Counted from the first letter of the stretch, positions 9,280 through 18,516 are shown. The stretch is DNA of 64,000 bases from Paenalicyclobacillus macrosporangiidus (GCF_900116805.1 NZ_FPBV01000007.1:87880-151879), one strand, 5' to 3'. The notes: generated by a model from the sequence alone, not told the origin. Numbers and translations are program-made.

Positions 9280-10551
9280 ATGAGCGAATCTTGCCGGGGT
9301 GAGCACCTGGCCGTGGGGACGGAGATCCTGCTCGGCCAAATCGCCAACAGCCATGCCCGTACGGTGTCGTTGGAGTTTGCGAACAACGGCTTTTTTATTT
9401 ATCACCACAGCGCGGTGGGCGACAACATGGGCCGCATCGTCGAAGCCTTCCGCGTCGCCGCATCGCGATCGAATGTCGTCGTGGTCACCGGCGGACTCGG
9501 TCCGACCGCCGACGATCTGACCAAGGAGGCGCTGGCGCAATTTCTCGGCCGCAGGCTGGTGATGTCGGAGGAGGCGCTGCGCCAGATTGAGGCGTACTTC
9601 CGGTCCAGGCAGCGCAAGATGCCGGAGCAAAACCGCAAGCAGGCCCTGTGCATCGAGGGCGGAGAGATGATTGCGAATCCGAACGGGACCGCGCCCGGGT
9701 TGTACATCGAGGCGGGTGGCGTGCACTATTTCCTGCTCCCCGGGCCGCCGCTCGAGATGGTGCCGATGTTGCGCAACGAGGTCTTGCCCCGGCTGCGCCG
9801 TCTGTTTCCCCACGAGCAGGTGCTCGTCTCCCGCGTGCTGCACTTCTGCGGCATCGGCGAATCGGATGTGGACGAACAGATTCCGCACCTGCTGGCGCAG
9901 GCCAATCCGACCGTGGCTCCCCTGGCGGGAGAGGGCGAGATGCTGTTGCGCATCACCGCCAGCGCGCCGGACGAGGCGGCGGCCCGCGCGCGCATTGCGG
10001 AGGTCGAGACCGAGCTTCGGCAGCGGTTCTCCCGGTACATCTACGGGGTCGACGACGAGTCCCTGCCGTCCGTCGTCGGCAAGCTGTTGCGGACGCGCGG
10101 CGAGACGCTGGCGGTGGCGGAAAGTTGCACGGGCGGCGGTCTTTCCTCTATGATCACGGGAGTGCCCGGCAGCTCGGCATACTACCTCGGCGGCGTGGTG
10201 GCCTACCACAACCGGGTGAAGGAACAGGTCTTGGGCGTCCCCGCGGCGACGCTGGCCGAGTTCGGCGCGGTCTCGGAGCAGACGGCGCGTGCCATGGCCG
10301 AGGGCGTCCGGCGATTGTTCGGCGCCGACTGGGGCATGGCCACCACCGGGATCGCAGGGCCGGACGGCGGGACACCGGAGAAGCCGGTGGGGTTGGTGTA
10401 TGTGGCGGTGGCAGGTGCCGGCGGGACGCAGGTGTACCGCCTGCAGCTGCGCGGTTCCCGCGAACAGATTCGCCTGCGCGCGAGCAAGCAGGTGTTGTGG
10501 CGGATGTGGCAGGCGTTGGCCGGCTACGAACCGCGCGCGGGCGCGAATTGA
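9280..10551 (+). CDS. cinA: CinA: competence/damage-inducible protein, NMN amidohydrolase
   Basis: A 423-residue two-domain CinA. Residues about 5-170 are the molybdopterin-binding-like (COG1058) domain with VGTEILLGQIANSHAR and TGGLGPTADDLTKE. Residues about 265-420 are the CinA C-terminal domain with ESCTGGGLSSMIT and TTGIAGPDGGTPEKPVG, which in characterised members deamidates nicotinamide mononucleotide. The ATG at 9280 lies ten bases after AGGGGAG and is preferred over the GTG at 9274. The cinA gene precedes recA in many Firmicutes and is often co-expressed with it in competence; here a helicase gene and a long gap separate them. Confidence 0.93.
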   Translation: MSESCRGEHLAVGTEILLGQIANSHARTVSLEFANNGFFIYHHSAVGDNMGRIVEAFRVAASRSNVVVVTGGLGPTADDLTKEALAQFLGRRLVMSEEALRQIEAYFRSRQRKMPEQNRKQALCIEGGEMIANPNGTAPGLYIEAGGVHYFLLPGPPLEMVPMLRNEVLPRLRRLFPHEQVLVSRVLHFCGIGESDVDEQIPHLLAQANPTVAPLAGEGEMLLRITASAPDEAAARARIAEVETELRQRFSRYIYGVDDESLPSVVGKLLRTRGETLAVAESCTGGGLSSMITGVPGSSAYYLGGVVAYHNRVKEQVLGVPAATLAEFGAVSEQTARAMAEGVRRLFGADWGMATTGIAGPDGGTPEKPVGLVYVAVAGAGGTQVYRLQLRGSREQIRLRASKQVLWRMWQALAGYEPRAGAN

Positions 10552-10572
10552 ATGGAATGGACAGGTGACAGC

Positions 10573-12150
10573 ATGACCACATTTACGGATTTTGCGTTGA
10601 GCAAACGGGTGCAGCAAGCCATCGACGACATGGGATACGAGGAGCCGTCCCCGATTCAGGCGGCCTGTATCCCGTTGATATTGGAGGGGCACGACGTCAT
10701 CGGTCAAGCGCAGACGGGCACCGGAAAGACGGCGGCCTTCGGCATTCCGGTGGTCGAGCGGGTCGGCCCGGAGGGACATGTGCAGGCGCTTGTGCTCACC
10801 CCGACCCGGGAGCTTGCCATTCAGGTGGCGGGTGAGTTTCGGAAGATCGGCAAGTACAAACGGGTTCGCACCTTGCCCATCTACGGCGGCCAATCCATCG
10901 GCCACCAGATCCGGGCGGTCCAGCAGGGCGTTCAGATTGTCATCGGCACGCCGGGGCGCGTGCTCGACCACATCCACCGCGGAACGCTGAAGCTGCAGCA
11001 CGTGCGGATGGTGGTGCTGGACGAGGCGGACGAGATGCTGGACATGGGGTTCATCGAGGACATCGAGGCCATTCTCGGCGAAACGCCTGCGGATCGGCAG
11101 ACGCTGCTGTTCTCCGCCACCTTCACGGACGACATCAAGCGGCTGGCACTTCGCTACATGCGCGACCCGGAACACGTGACCGTCAACCGGGGCGAGGTGA
11201 CGGTGCCGCTGACGGATCAGGTCTACTACAAGGTGCTCGAGCGCAACAAGCTGGAGAGCCTGTGCCGAATCATCGACAGTGAAGAGGTGCAGCTCGGCAT
11301 CGTCTTCTGCCGCACCAAGCGGGGGGTGGACGAACTGACGGAGGCGCTCATCGCGCGCGGCTACCTGGTCGACGGGCTGCACGGGGACCTCAGCCAGGCC
11401 CAGCGGGATCGGGTGATGAAGAAGTTCCGCACCGGCGAGATTGAACTGCTCGTCGCGACCGACGTGGCCGCCCGCGGATTGGACGTGGAGAATGTGACGC
11501 ACGTCATCAACTACGACATCCCGCAAGACCCCGAGTCGTACGTGCACCGCATCGGCCGGACCGGCCGCGCAGGCAAGCGCGGTCTGGCGATCACGCTGGT
11601 CACACCGCGCGAGTTCAAGCTGCTCAAGCAGATCCAGCGCGAGACCAAGGCCCGCATGGTGGCGCGCGAGGTGCCGTCCTTGGCGGACGTGGCCGAACGG
11701 CAGGCCGAGATGTGGCGGCAGCGCATCATCGAGACCATTCAGAACGGAGGCCTCGGCCACTACCGGGCCATCCTCGACAGCATCATCGATGAGCACGATC
11801 CGGTCGACATCGCCTGCGCCGCCCTGAAGCTGGCGTCCGCGGGCGAGCTTGAGGCGCGCGAGGAGGCCGATTACGATTTTGGCGACACCGGCGCCACGCC
11901 CGGGATGGTGCGGTTCTTCGTCAACATCGGGCGCAGCAACCGGGTCACCCCGGGAGACCTGGTGCGCATGATCTCGGAGGAGGCGGGCGTACCCGGCCAG
12001 GCGGTCGGGAAGATCGACATTTTCGACCGCTTCACGTTCGTCGAGATCGAGCAGGATTCGGCGCCGTTCGTCTACGAGTCGCTGCGCCAGAGCCGCTGGG
12101 GCGGCATGCGGGTGAACATGGAGCCGGCCCGGCCGCGCAGCCGCCGCTGA
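10573..12150 (+). CDS. DEAD-box RNA helicase with DbpA-type C-terminal domain
   Basis: A 525-residue ATP-dependent RNA helicase. All core motifs are visible: PSPIQ, AQTGTGKT (about 46-53), PTRELAIQ, TPGR, DEAD at Asp150, SAT, IVFC, ATDVAARGLDVE and HRIGRTGRAGKRG. Residues about 445-525 (VRFFVNIGRSNRVTPGDLVR) form a DbpA-like RNA-binding domain, followed by a basic Pro/Arg tail. This points to ribosome assembly or cold-associated RNA remodelling, by comparison with DbpA/CshA/DeaD proteins. The ATG at 10573 has AGGTGA just upstream; an earlier in-frame ATG at 10552 lacks one. It is inserted between cinA and recA. Confidence 0.93.
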   Translation: MTTFTDFALSKRVQQAIDDMGYEEPSPIQAACIPLILEGHDVIGQAQTGTGKTAAFGIPVVERVGPEGHVQALVLTPTRELAIQVAGEFRKIGKYKRVRTLPIYGGQSIGHQIRAVQQGVQIVIGTPGRVLDHIHRGTLKLQHVRMVVLDEADEMLDMGFIEDIEAILGETPADRQTLLFSATFTDDIKRLALRYMRDPEHVTVNRGEVTVPLTDQVYYKVLERNKLESLCRIIDSEEVQLGIVFCRTKRGVDELTEALIARGYLVDGLHGDLSQAQRDRVMKKFRTGEIELLVATDVAARGLDVENVTHVINYDIPQDPESYVHRIGRTGRAGKRGLAITLVTPREFKLLKQIQRETKARMVAREVPSLADVAERQAEMWRQRIIETIQNGGLGHYRAILDSIIDEHDPVDIACAALKLASAGELEAREEADYDFGDTGATPGMVRFFVNIGRSNRVTPGDLVRMISEEAGVPGQAVGKIDIFDRFTFVEIEQDSAPFVYESLRQSRWGGMRVNMEPARPRSRR

Positions 12151-12205
12151 CCCCCGCCGGGGGCTGTCGTGCGGCGTGATGCCGCGGCGGGAGGTCTCAT
12201 CGCGG

Positions 12206-12235
12206 GGCGCCCTCTCTTGGAGGGGGCGCCTTTTT
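12206..12235 (+). terminator. Terminator of the helicase gene
   Basis: A 10-bp stem (12206-12215 with 12221-12230, one G-T pair) built on GGCGCC repeats has a five-base loop and is followed by five Ts at 12231-12235. It isolates the pgsA-cinA-helicase transcript from recA. Confidence 0.85.
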
Positions 12236-12239
12236 GATT

Positions 12240-12478
12240 CCCCATGGGCGTTTCGCTTCGTTTCTGCTGCGCCAGACACTTCGCGAAACGCCCATGGGGC
12301 GACGAGGGTTTGGCACACAGCGCGAAGCGGAGCGGGTACTTTTCTTCGCCTATGGTGGCTGGGCGTTTTATCCCGTTTGTGATATGCGTATCACCTCGTG
12401 AAACGTCAACAGCGGATGCGGTGGGACGCGGCGCGAAGCGGCTTGCGCAGCAGAAGCGGAGCACCGCGTCCCACTGCA
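12240..12478. repeat. Pair of inverted stem-loop elements sharing a conserved core
   Basis: This fills most of the 448-base gap 12151-12598. Element A (12240-12299) has perfect arms CCCCATGGGCGTTTC and GAAACGCCCATGGGG. Element B (12417-12478) has different arms beginning TGCGGTGGGACGCGG, fully paired if one G-U is allowed. In opposite orientations both enclose a 30-base core (12255-12284 in A, reversed; 12433-12462 in B), identical at 25 of 30 positions and containing GCGCAGCAGAA. Between them is a third small hairpin, GTGATA-TGCG-TATCAC at 12379-12394. I see no protein gene here. It could be a repeat family, a structured RNA, or a site for a hairpin-recognising enzyme. Confidence 0.6.
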
Positions 12479-12484
12479 TTAAAC

Positions 12485-12523
12485 CGAACATATGTTTGCA
12501 CGAATCTCTGAACCTGATACAAT
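12485..12523 (+). promoter_or_regulatory. recA promoter with overlapping LexA (SOS) box
   Basis: CGAACATATGTTTG at 12485-12498 fits the Bacillus LexA/DinR box consensus (CGAAC-N4-GTTCG), with one deviating base. It overlaps a -35-like TTTGCA at 12495-12500, followed by a 17-base spacer and a -10 TACAAT at 12518-12523. LexA binding would block this promoter, so recA should be induced by DNA damage. Confidence 0.85.
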
Positions 12524-12598
12524 AGGAAGCAGGAAAGCGGCTCGAGATCACGAATGGAATTGGTCGCAGGGAATGAATCCGGACGAGGATGGTGCTGA

Positions 12599-13645
12599 AT
12601 GAACGATCGACGCGCGGCATTGGACTTGGCGCTGAAACAGATTGAAAAGCAATTCGGCAAGGGAGCCGTGATGCGCCTCGGCGAGGCGTCCTCCAGCATG
12701 AATCTCGAAACGGTGCCGAGCGGGTCTCTCGCGCTCGACATCGCCCTCGGAACGGGCGGGTATCCGCGCGGGCGGATCATCGAGATCTACGGACCGGAGT
12801 CGTCGGGAAAGACGACGGTGGCCCTGCACGCGGTGGCGGAGGTGCAGCGGCGCGGCGGCCAGGCCGCGTTCATCGACGCGGAGCACGCGCTTGACCCGGT
12901 GTACGCCGCGAAGCTCGGAGTTAACACGGACGAGCTCTTGATTTCGCAGCCGGACACCGGCGAGCAGGCGTTGGAGATCGCGGAGGCGCTGGTGCGCAGC
13001 GGGGCGGTGGAGATCATCGTGATCGACTCCGTTGCGGCGTTGGTGCCCAAGAGCGAGCTCGAGGGCGACATGGGCGATTCCCACGTCGGGCTGCAGGCGC
13101 GGCTGATGTCCCAGGCGTTGCGCAAGCTGGCGGGGGCCATCTCCAAATCGAAGACCATCGCCATCTTCATCAACCAGATCCGGGAGAAAGTCGGGGTCAT
13201 GTTCGGCAATCCGGAGACGACCACCGGGGGCCGGGCACTCAAGTTTTACTCCACCATCCGTCTCGAGGTGCGGCGCACGGAGGCGCTCAAGCAGGGCAAC
13301 GAGGTCGTGGGGAACCGGGTCAAAATCCGCGTGGTGAAGAACAAGGTCGCGCCTCCGTTCAAGACGGCCGATGTGGACATCATGTTCGGCGAGGGGATCT
13401 CCCGGGAAGGCAGCATGATTGACATCGGCACCGAGATTGATGTGATTCAGAAGAGCGGCGCTTGGTACTCGTACGGAGAAGAGCGGCTCGGCCAGGGGCG
13501 CGAGAACGCGAAGCAGTTCCTCAAAGAGCATCCGGAGTTGGCGGATGAGATTGAACAGAAGATCCGCGAGGCCTTCCAGCTCGGCGCCGCGTGGAAGGCG
13601 GAGACCTCGGCGGATCCGGGCGAGGACGCGTTCGATTTTGAATGA
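12599..13645 (+). CDS. recA: RecA recombinase
   Basis: A 348-residue RecA of normal length. It forms ATP-dependent filaments on single-stranded DNA, performs strand exchange and triggers LexA self-cleavage. Visible features are the N-terminal helix region, Walker A GPESSGKT at 65-72, the [15 protein letters not shown]alker B region, the L2-loop-type [21 protein letters not shown] segment and an acidic tail ending [14 protein letters not shown] lies ten bases before the ATG. An SOS box and promoter are directly upstream, and recX overlaps its end by eight bases. Confidence 0.98.
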   Translation: MNDRRAALDLALKQIEKQFGKGAVMRLGEASSSMNLETVPSGSLALDIALGTGGYPRGRIIEIYGPESSGKTTVALHAVAEVQRRGGQAAFIDAEHALDPVYAAKLGVNTDELLISQPDTGEQALEIAEALVRSGAVEIIVIDSVAALVPKSELEGDMGDSHVGLQARLMSQALRKLAGAISKSKTIAIFINQIREKVGVMFGNPETTTGGRALKFYSTIRLEVRRTEALKQGNEVVGNRVKIRVVKNKVAPPFKTADVDIMFGEGISREGSMIDIGTEIDVIQKSGAWYSYGEERLGQGRENAKQFLKEHPELADEIEQKIREAFQLGAAWKAETSADPGEDAFDFE

Positions 13646-14291
13646 CGCGGGTTTCACGGTGATCCGGGTGGAGGAGGCGCCGGGCCTCCCCCATTGGACC
13701 CGGGTGGTGTTCGCGGAACGGGAGCCGCTCATGGTGCCGATTCGAGACTGGGTCGAATTCGGCGGGCGCACGGGCATGAGGCTGACGGACGCCGACATCG
13801 CCGCCTTGGAGCGGTGCGCGGCGGTCGGGACGGCGCGTGACCGGGCCCTGTCGTACCTGAAGGCCCGCCCACGGACAGCGGCGCAAGTGCTCGCGTACCT
13901 CGCACGGCGGGGTGTCGAGGAGGCCGTGGCACAGCGGGTGGTTGAAGAACTGCGCTCGCAAGGTGTGGTGGACGACGCAGCGTATGCACGGGACTACGCC
14001 GAGGTCAACGGCGGCCGGATGAGCCGGCGGGAGTTGGCGTGGCGGCTGCGGCAGAGCGGTGTGGGGCGGCACGATGCGGCGTCCGCCGTGGACCACCCGG
14101 AGGCGCGCGAACGTGAGCGCGCGGCGGCGCGAAAGCTGGCCCAGGCGTACGTGAGGAAGCACGCCTTCCGGGCTGAGAACGGACTTCGTCATCGCCTCGC
14201 GGCGTACCTGCAGCGGAAAGGTTTCCCCGCATCCCTCATCTTCGAAGTTTTGCGAGAAATGGATCTCGACCCGCCCGATCCGTTTTCTTGA
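13638..14291 (+). CDS. recX: RecX regulatory protein
   Basis: A 217-residue RecX, which binds RecA filaments and limits (or in some bacteria modulates) their activity. RecX-type three-helix repeats are seen in [33 protein letters not shown] and [20 protein letters not shown]. The TTG at 13638 overlaps the recA end by eight bases and is chosen because the conserved TVIRVEE start region follows it; GTG 13659 is possible but would trim that region. Overlap with recA implies translational coupling. The rny promoter begins inside its stop codon. Confidence 0.85.
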   Translation: MNDAGFTVIRVEEAPGLPHWTRVVFAEREPLMVPIRDWVEFGGRTGMRLTDADIAALERCAAVGTARDRALSYLKARPRTAAQVLAYLARRGVEEAVAQRVVEELRSQGVVDDAAYARDYAEVNGGRMSRRELAWRLRQSGVGRHDAASAVDHPEARERERAAARKLAQAYVRKHAFRAENGLRHRLAAYLQRKGFPASLIFEVLREMDLDPPDPFS

Positions 14292-14317
14292 CAATGATTG
14301 CCGAAGCCGGATACAAT
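14288..14317 (+). promoter_or_regulatory. Sigma-A-type promoter for rny
   Basis: TTGACA at 14288-14293 overlaps the recX stop. An 18-base spacer leads to TACAAT at 14312-14317. The start of rny is about 95 bases downstream. Confidence 0.75.
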
Positions 14318-14412
14318 GAAAATGCGTATCATTTACGGCCTCTAGCTCGAAGGCGTTTGACCTGCCCTGATCGCCACTGCGTCAAGGGTGAGAGCAAGGA
14401 GGCAGTTTCATT

Positions 14413-15954
14413 ATGCAGGCCTTTGCGTGGCTAGTGATTGCGTTGGTGGCGCTGCTGGCCGGGTTCGGTGCCGGGTACGTCGTCCGGCGCCAGATGGCCG
14501 AATCGAAGATCGGCGCCGCCGAGGCGAGAGCTTTACAGATCATCGAGTCTGCGCAGCGAGACATCGAAGCGAAGCAGAAGGAAGCGTTGTTGGAGGCGAA
14601 GGAAGAGGCGCACCGCATCCGCCAGGAGGCGGAGCGGGAATTGAAGGAACGCCGGGCGGACATTCAGAAGCTGGAAAAGCGCATCCTGCAGAAGGAGGAA
14701 GCCCTGGACCGAAAGCTGGAATCGCTCGAGCGCAAATCGGACAGCCTGCGGGAGGCCGAGCGCCGCTTGGAGGAGCGCCAGGCGGAGGTTGAAGCGCTGT
14801 ATCAACGCCAGCTCGAGGAATTGGAACGCATCTCCGGGCTGACCCAAGAGGCGGCGAGACAGCTCATCCTCTCCCAGGTGGAGCAGGAGAGCCGCCATGA
14901 CGCGGCGGTCCTGATGAAGGAGATTGAACAGCAGGCCCGTCTGGAGGCGGAGAAGAAGGCGCGCGACATCATCGCGACCGCGATTCAACGTTGCGCTGCC
15001 GACCACACCTCCGAGATCACCGTCTCGGTGGTCAACCTGCCCAACGATGAGATGAAGGGCCGCATCATCGGACGGGAGGGCCGAAACATCCGGACCCTGG
15101 AGACGCTCACCGGGATTGACTTGATCATCGACGATACCCCTGAAGCGGTCATCCTGTCCGGTTTCGATCCGGTTCGGCGCGAGGTCGCCCGCGTGGCGTT
15201 GGAACGGTTGGTCGCCGATGGACGCATCCATCCGGCCCGCATCGAGGAGATGGTGGAGAAGTCCCGCCGCGAGATCGACGAACTCGTTCGGGAGGAAGGC
15301 GAGCGGGCGGCGTTCGAAGCGGGTGTGCACGGGATTCATCCGGATCTCGTCAAGTTGGTCGGGCGCTTGAAGTTTCGGACAAGTTACGGGCAGAACGTGC
15401 TGAAGCACTCCGTCGAAGTCGCCCAACTGGCCGGCCTGATGGCGTCCGAGCTGGGCCTGGATGTCCATCTCGCGCGGCGAGGAGGATTGCTGCACGACAT
15501 CGGCAAGGCGGTGACGCACGAGGTGGAGGGTTCCCACGTCGAGATCGGCGTCGACCTTGCGAAACGGTACAAGGAGCATCCGGTGGTCGTGAACGCCATC
15601 GCCGCGCACCACGGAGACGTGGAATTCGCCTCCCCGGTGTCGGTGTTGGTGGCGGCGGCAGACGCGATCTCGGCGGCCCGCCCGGGGGCGCGCCGGGAGA
15701 CGCTGGACATCTATATGAAGCGCCTCGAGCGGCTGGAGTCCATCGCGGAATCCTTCGATGGAGTCGACAAGTGTTACGCCATTCAGGCCGGACGGGAGAT
15801 CCGCATCATCGTCAAACCGGAATTGGTCGACGATGCGGAGTCGGTTCGGCTGGCCAAGCAAATTTCCAAGAAGATTGAAAACGAGCTGGATTACCCTGGC
15901 CAGATCAAGGTCACTGTCATTCGAGAAACGAGAGCCGTGGAATACGCAAAATAG
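14413..15954 (+). CDS. rny: Ribonuclease Y
   Basis: A 513-residue membrane-anchored endoribonuclease (YmdA) that starts decay and processing of many mRNAs in Firmicutes. Residues 1-24 are the membrane anchor. A Lys/Glu-rich coiled coil (about 30-190) follows, then a KH RNA-binding domain (about 205-265, with [15 protein letters not shown]) and an HD domain with the metal-binding His361-Asp362 ([12 protein letters not shown]). Length is typical. AAGGAGG lies ten bases before the ATG. It has its own promoter and terminator, and ymdB follows as in B. subtilis. Confidence 0.97.
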   Translation: MQAFAWLVIALVALLAGFGAGYVVRRQMAESKIGAAEARALQIIESAQRDIEAKQKEALLEAKEEAHRIRQEAERELKERRADIQKLEKRILQKEEALDRKLESLERKSDSLREAERRLEERQAEVEALYQRQLEELERISGLTQEAARQLILSQVEQESRHDAAVLMKEIEQQARLEAEKKARDIIATAIQRCAADHTSEITVSVVNLPNDEMKGRIIGREGRNIRTLETLTGIDLIIDDTPEAVILSGFDPVRREVARVALERLVADGRIHPARIEEMVEKSRREIDELVREEGERAAFEAGVHGIHPDLVKLVGRLKFRTSYGQNVLKHSVEVAQLAGLMASELGLDVHLARRGGLLHDIGKAVTHEVEGSHVEIGVDLAKRYKEHPVVVNAIAAHHGDVEFASPVSVLVAAADAISAARPGARRETLDIYMKRLERLESIAESFDGVDKCYAIQAGREIRIIVKPELVDDAESVRLAKQISKKIENELDYPGQIKVTVIRETRAVEYAK

Positions 15955-15982
15955 AGTAGCCGCCGGGCTACTCTATTTTTTC
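15949..15982 (+). terminator. Terminator after rny
   Basis: The arms ATAGAGTAGCC and GGCTACTCTAT close a short loop, overlap the rny stop and are followed by a run of Ts. Because ymdB starts only 27 bases later, it may attenuate rather than fully separate the two genes. Confidence 0.8.
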
Positions 15983-16008
15983 CGGTTCGGCGGGGCGGAG
16001 GGGCAGAG

Positions 16009-16788
16009 GTGAGAGTACTGTTCATCGGCGACATCGTCGGAAAGCCGGGTCAGGACTACGTGCGGGAGGTCCTCAAGGGCCTGCTGCGCGCCCGGCGAAT
16101 CGATCTGGTCGTCGCCAACGGGGAAAACGCGACGAACGGGCGCGGGATCAATCGGCTGGCCTGCGAAGCGCTGTACGACGCGGGCGTCGAGATTATCACG
16201 ATGGGCAATCACACCTGGGATCAGAAGGATTCGGAAGCGCTGCTGGAGGAAGACGCACGCATCGTGCGGCCGGCCAATTTTCCGGAGGGAACGCCGGGAC
16301 GCGGGTACACGGTGTGCAAGGTGGCGGGAAAGCCGTTTCTCGTCATCAACCTGATGGGCCGCACGTTTCTGAGTCAGTTGGATTGTCCCTTTCGCGAGGT
16401 GGATCGCATCCTCGCCGCGCACCCGCACATCCGGCATGTGCTGGTCGACATGCACGCGGAGACGACCTCGGAGAAGTTGGCCATGGGATGGCATCTCGAC
16501 GGTCGGGTATCCGCGGTGGTCGGGACGCACACGCACGTGCCGACCGCGGATGAGCGCGTGCTGCCGGGAGGGACGGCGTATATCACCGATGTGGGCATGG
16601 TCGGGCCGCGCGACGGCATCCTCGGCATGGACCGGGATTTGGTGCTGCGGAAGATGCGCACGCACTTGCCGGTGCGGTTCCAGGTGGCCGGCGGACCGCG
16701 CCAGTTCTGCGCCGTGGAGGTGGACCTGGACGACGAGTCGGGCCGGGCGCGCTCCATCGAGCGGATCTTCCTGTGCGAGCCAGGGTGA
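16009..16788 (+). CDS. ymdB: YmdB metallophosphoesterase, 2',3'-cyclic-nucleotide phosphodiesterase
   Basis: A 259-residue calcineurin-like phosphodiesterase of the YmdB type, which in B. subtilis hydrolyses 2',3'-cyclic nucleotides and influences motility and biofilm gene expression. Metal-binding motifs are complete: FIGDIVGKPGQ, NGENATNGRGI, MGNHTWD, DMHAETTSEK and GTHTHVPTAD. The GTG at 16009 is placed by GGAGGGG upstream and the family start MRVLFIGDIVGKPG. It is next to rny in most Bacilli. Since RNases such as RNase Y or others release 2',3'-cyclic ends, a shared RNA-turnover theme is plausible but inferred. Confidence 0.93.
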   Translation: MRVLFIGDIVGKPGQDYVREVLKGLLRARRIDLVVANGENATNGRGINRLACEALYDAGVEIITMGNHTWDQKDSEALLEEDARIVRPANFPEGTPGRGYTVCKVAGKPFLVINLMGRTFLSQLDCPFREVDRILAAHPHIRHVLVDMHAETTSEKLAMGWHLDGRVSAVVGTHTHVPTADERVLPGGTAYITDVGMVGPRDGILGMDRDLVLRKMRTHLPVRFQVAGGPRQFCAVEVDLDDESGRARSIERIFLCEPG

Positions 16789-16808
16789 GGACGGGTGGCT
16801 TCGGCCGA

Positions 16809-16844
16809 AGGAATAATCGGGGGGGCGGCGAATATCGATATAAT
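16809..16844 (+). promoter_or_regulatory. Sigma-H-like promoter for spoVS
   Basis: AGGAATA at 16809-16815, eleven bases, then GGCGAATAT at 16827-16835 matches the Bacillus sigma-H pattern (AGGAWWW, 11-12 bases, RNNGAAT). spoVS is sigma-H-dependent in B. subtilis, which supports the call. A TATAAT at 16839-16844 has no convincing sigma-A -35. Confidence 0.65.
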
Positions 16845-16887
16845 GTGCTAGTCCAGTCCCGAGGTCTTTCAAGGAGGTTGCCCGAGC

Positions 16888-17148
16888 GTGGACGTCTTAA
16901 AGGTTTCCGCAAAGTCGAATCCGAACTCTGTGGCAGGGGCTCTCGCGGGTGTGCTGCGTGAACATGGTTCCGCGGAGATTCAGGCCATCGGGGCCGGAGC
17001 GTTGAACCAGGCGGTCAAGGCTGTCGCTATCGCGCGCGGGTTTGTGGCGCCGAGCGGCGTCGATCTGATCTGTGTGCCTGCGTTCACCGACATCGTGATC
17101 GACGGGGAAGAACGCACCGCCATCAAACTGATTGTCGAACCTCGGTGA
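16888..17148 (+). CDS. spoVS: Stage V sporulation protein S
   Basis: An 86-residue SpoVS, a small Alba-like nucleic-acid-binding-fold protein needed for normal progress to spore coat assembly in B. subtilis. The sequence is highly conserved from MDVLKVSAKSNPNSVAGALA through GAGALNQAVKAVAIARGFVA to IKLIVEPR. AAGGAGG lies ten bases before the GTG. It has a sigma-H-like promoter upstream. The dipeptidase gene follows after 28 bases and may be co-transcribed. Confidence 0.97.
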   Translation: MDVLKVSAKSNPNSVAGALAGVLREHGSAEIQAIGAGALNQAVKAVAIARGFVAPSGVDLICVPAFTDIVIDGEERTAIKLIVEPR

Positions 17149-17176
17149 CCCCGGGCGCATAGAGAGGGGCGATGGT

Positions 17177-18124
17177 GTGACCGCGAACCGAGTGGCGGAT
17201 GCCCACGTGGATGTCCTCTGGCGGATGCTCGGGGACGGAGCCGCCTTTCACGGGGATTCAGAATTGCGAGCAAGCTACTGCAGGCTGCGGCGAGGCGGCG
17301 TGTGCACGCAGGTATTCGCCCTGTACGTCCCCCCGCACCGCCAGAGCGGGACCCAACTGGAACAGGTGCTGACGTGTGTGGATCTCTTCTACCGGGAAGT
17401 CGTGCGGGCCGGTCAGGTCGCGCCCGTGCGCTCCCGTGAGGAACTGCGGCAGGCCCGGGAGCGCGGAGAACTCGCAGCACTGTTATCGCTCGAGGGGGGC
17501 GGCTGCCTGCGCGGGCAGACGGCCCTGTTGCGCGTTCTGTACGATCTCGGTGTGCGCGGCGTGGGCTTGACGTGGAATGACGCCAACGAATTGGCCGACG
17601 GATGCCGGGAACCCCGCGGCGCCGGCCTGACCGAGGCCGGGCGGCAGGTGGTGCGGGAGATGAACCGGCTCGGCATGTGGCTCGACCTGGCGCACCTCTC
17701 CGACGCCGGCATGTCGGATGTGCTGGCGCTGATGGACGGCCCGGTGATGGCTTCGCACGCCAACGCGCGCGCCGTGCATCCCCATCCGCGCAATCTACCG
17801 GACGAGGTGATTCGGGCCCTCATCCGCCGGCGGGGGTGGATTGGCCTGGTGTTTGAGGCCAGTTTCGTGGCCCCGCTCGAGCGGGCGAGCAGCGAGGACG
17901 TGTTCCGCCATCTCGATCACATTCTGGATCTTGGCGGCGAAGACTGCGTGGGCTTCGGGTCCGACTTCGACGGGGCTTCCCACCCGCTCCCCGGTTTGGC
18001 GGACGCGGCCGATTACGCACCGTTCGCGGAGCAGGTGGTGAACCGGTACGGTCGGGATCTGGGCGAGAAGATCCTGTGGAAAAATTTCGATCGGTTTCTC
18101 ACGGAAGCGCTCCCCAATCGATGA
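17177..18124 (+). CDS. Membrane dipeptidase (peptidase M19 family)
   Basis: A 315-residue zinc dipeptidase of the renal dipeptidase (M19) family. Zinc-site motifs are visible: the N-terminal DAHVDVLW (His10, Asp12), the LSLEGGG glutamate, WLDLAHLSD, ASHANARAVHPHPRN and the terminal GFGSDFDG. It has no signal peptide, so it is probably cytoplasmic. The GTG at 17177 follows GAGGGG by seven bases. It sits after spoVS, where B. subtilis has tdh-kbl. It may recycle dipeptides during sporulation, but that is only suggested by position. Confidence 0.9.
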   Translation: MTANRVADAHVDVLWRMLGDGAAFHGDSELRASYCRLRRGGVCTQVFALYVPPHRQSGTQLEQVLTCVDLFYREVVRAGQVAPVRSREELRQARERGELAALLSLEGGGCLRGQTALLRVLYDLGVRGVGLTWNDANELADGCREPRGAGLTEAGRQVVREMNRLGMWLDLAHLSDAGMSDVLALMDGPVMASHANARAVHPHPRNLPDEVIRALIRRRGWIGLVFEASFVAPLERASSEDVFRHLDHILDLGGEDCVGFGSDFDGASHPLPGLADAADYAPFAEQVVNRYGRDLGEKILWKNFDRFLTEALPNR

Positions 18125-18516
18125 CGTGCTGTCGGGGACCGCCGGCCGGGCGGCCCTACAGTGCGGAGGACCTGTGCGGTGACGCACAAAGCCCCCTGAC
18201 TGGGGGCTTTTTTTATGGACGCGATGGGCGCGCAGCCGGTGCCGGCCGCGGTTGCGGCGCGGCGTGTGCCAGACGCCTGCGCCGGAGGCGTCCGCGTGCC
18301 GGGATGAGCCCGAATCTGGGATATGGCCCACGGGCGAATGACACGCCGGTCAGGGGTTGCATACGATGTGGCGAGGTGCGCGGGGTGGGCGCACCGCCCT
18401 GGCGGCGCTGGAACCAGCGACAGGGGCCCAGCATACGGATGCAGTACGTCAGGACTGGGCGAATGCAAGGCGCGCAGGATTCGCCCGGAGCTGAGAAGGA
18501 GAGGGGAGGTTGTCGC
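18125..18516 (+). promoter_or_regulatory. cotE upstream region with terminator and candidate mother-cell promoter
   Basis: This 392-base stretch has no convincing gene. A terminator with arms AAAGCCCCC and GGGGGCTTT (18188-18210) and a T run ends the spoVS-dipeptidase transcript. CATACGATG at 18360-18368, preceded by AC 17 bases upstream (18341-18342), resembles a sigma-K site (AC-N17-CATANNNTA) with one mismatch. CATACGAT also fits a sigma-E -10 (CATACAAT) with one mismatch. In B. subtilis cotE has promoters of both types. The candidate lies about 150 bases before cotE. Confidence 0.4.
18188..18215 (+). terminator. Terminator after the dipeptidase gene
   Basis: The 9-bp arms AAAGCCCCC and GGGGGCTTT close a five-base loop and are followed by a run of Ts. 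A textbook Rho-independent terminator. Confidence 0.9.

Noticed and set aside
9226..12318. A 1030-residue open frame on the minus strand across cinA and the helicase gene
   Set aside because: It is antisense to two clearly recognisable genes, is rich in Arg/His/Asp/Gly as expected for high-GC shadows, and has no family resemblance.
12151..12598. CRISPR array or insertion sequence in the recA upstream gap
   Set aside because: There are only two copies of the core, in opposite orientation and with no spacers, and no transposase frame.
18432..18440. CATACGGAT as a second sporulation promoter before cotE
   Set aside because: It does not fit the sigma-E or sigma-K -10 patterns well and no suitable -35 was found.
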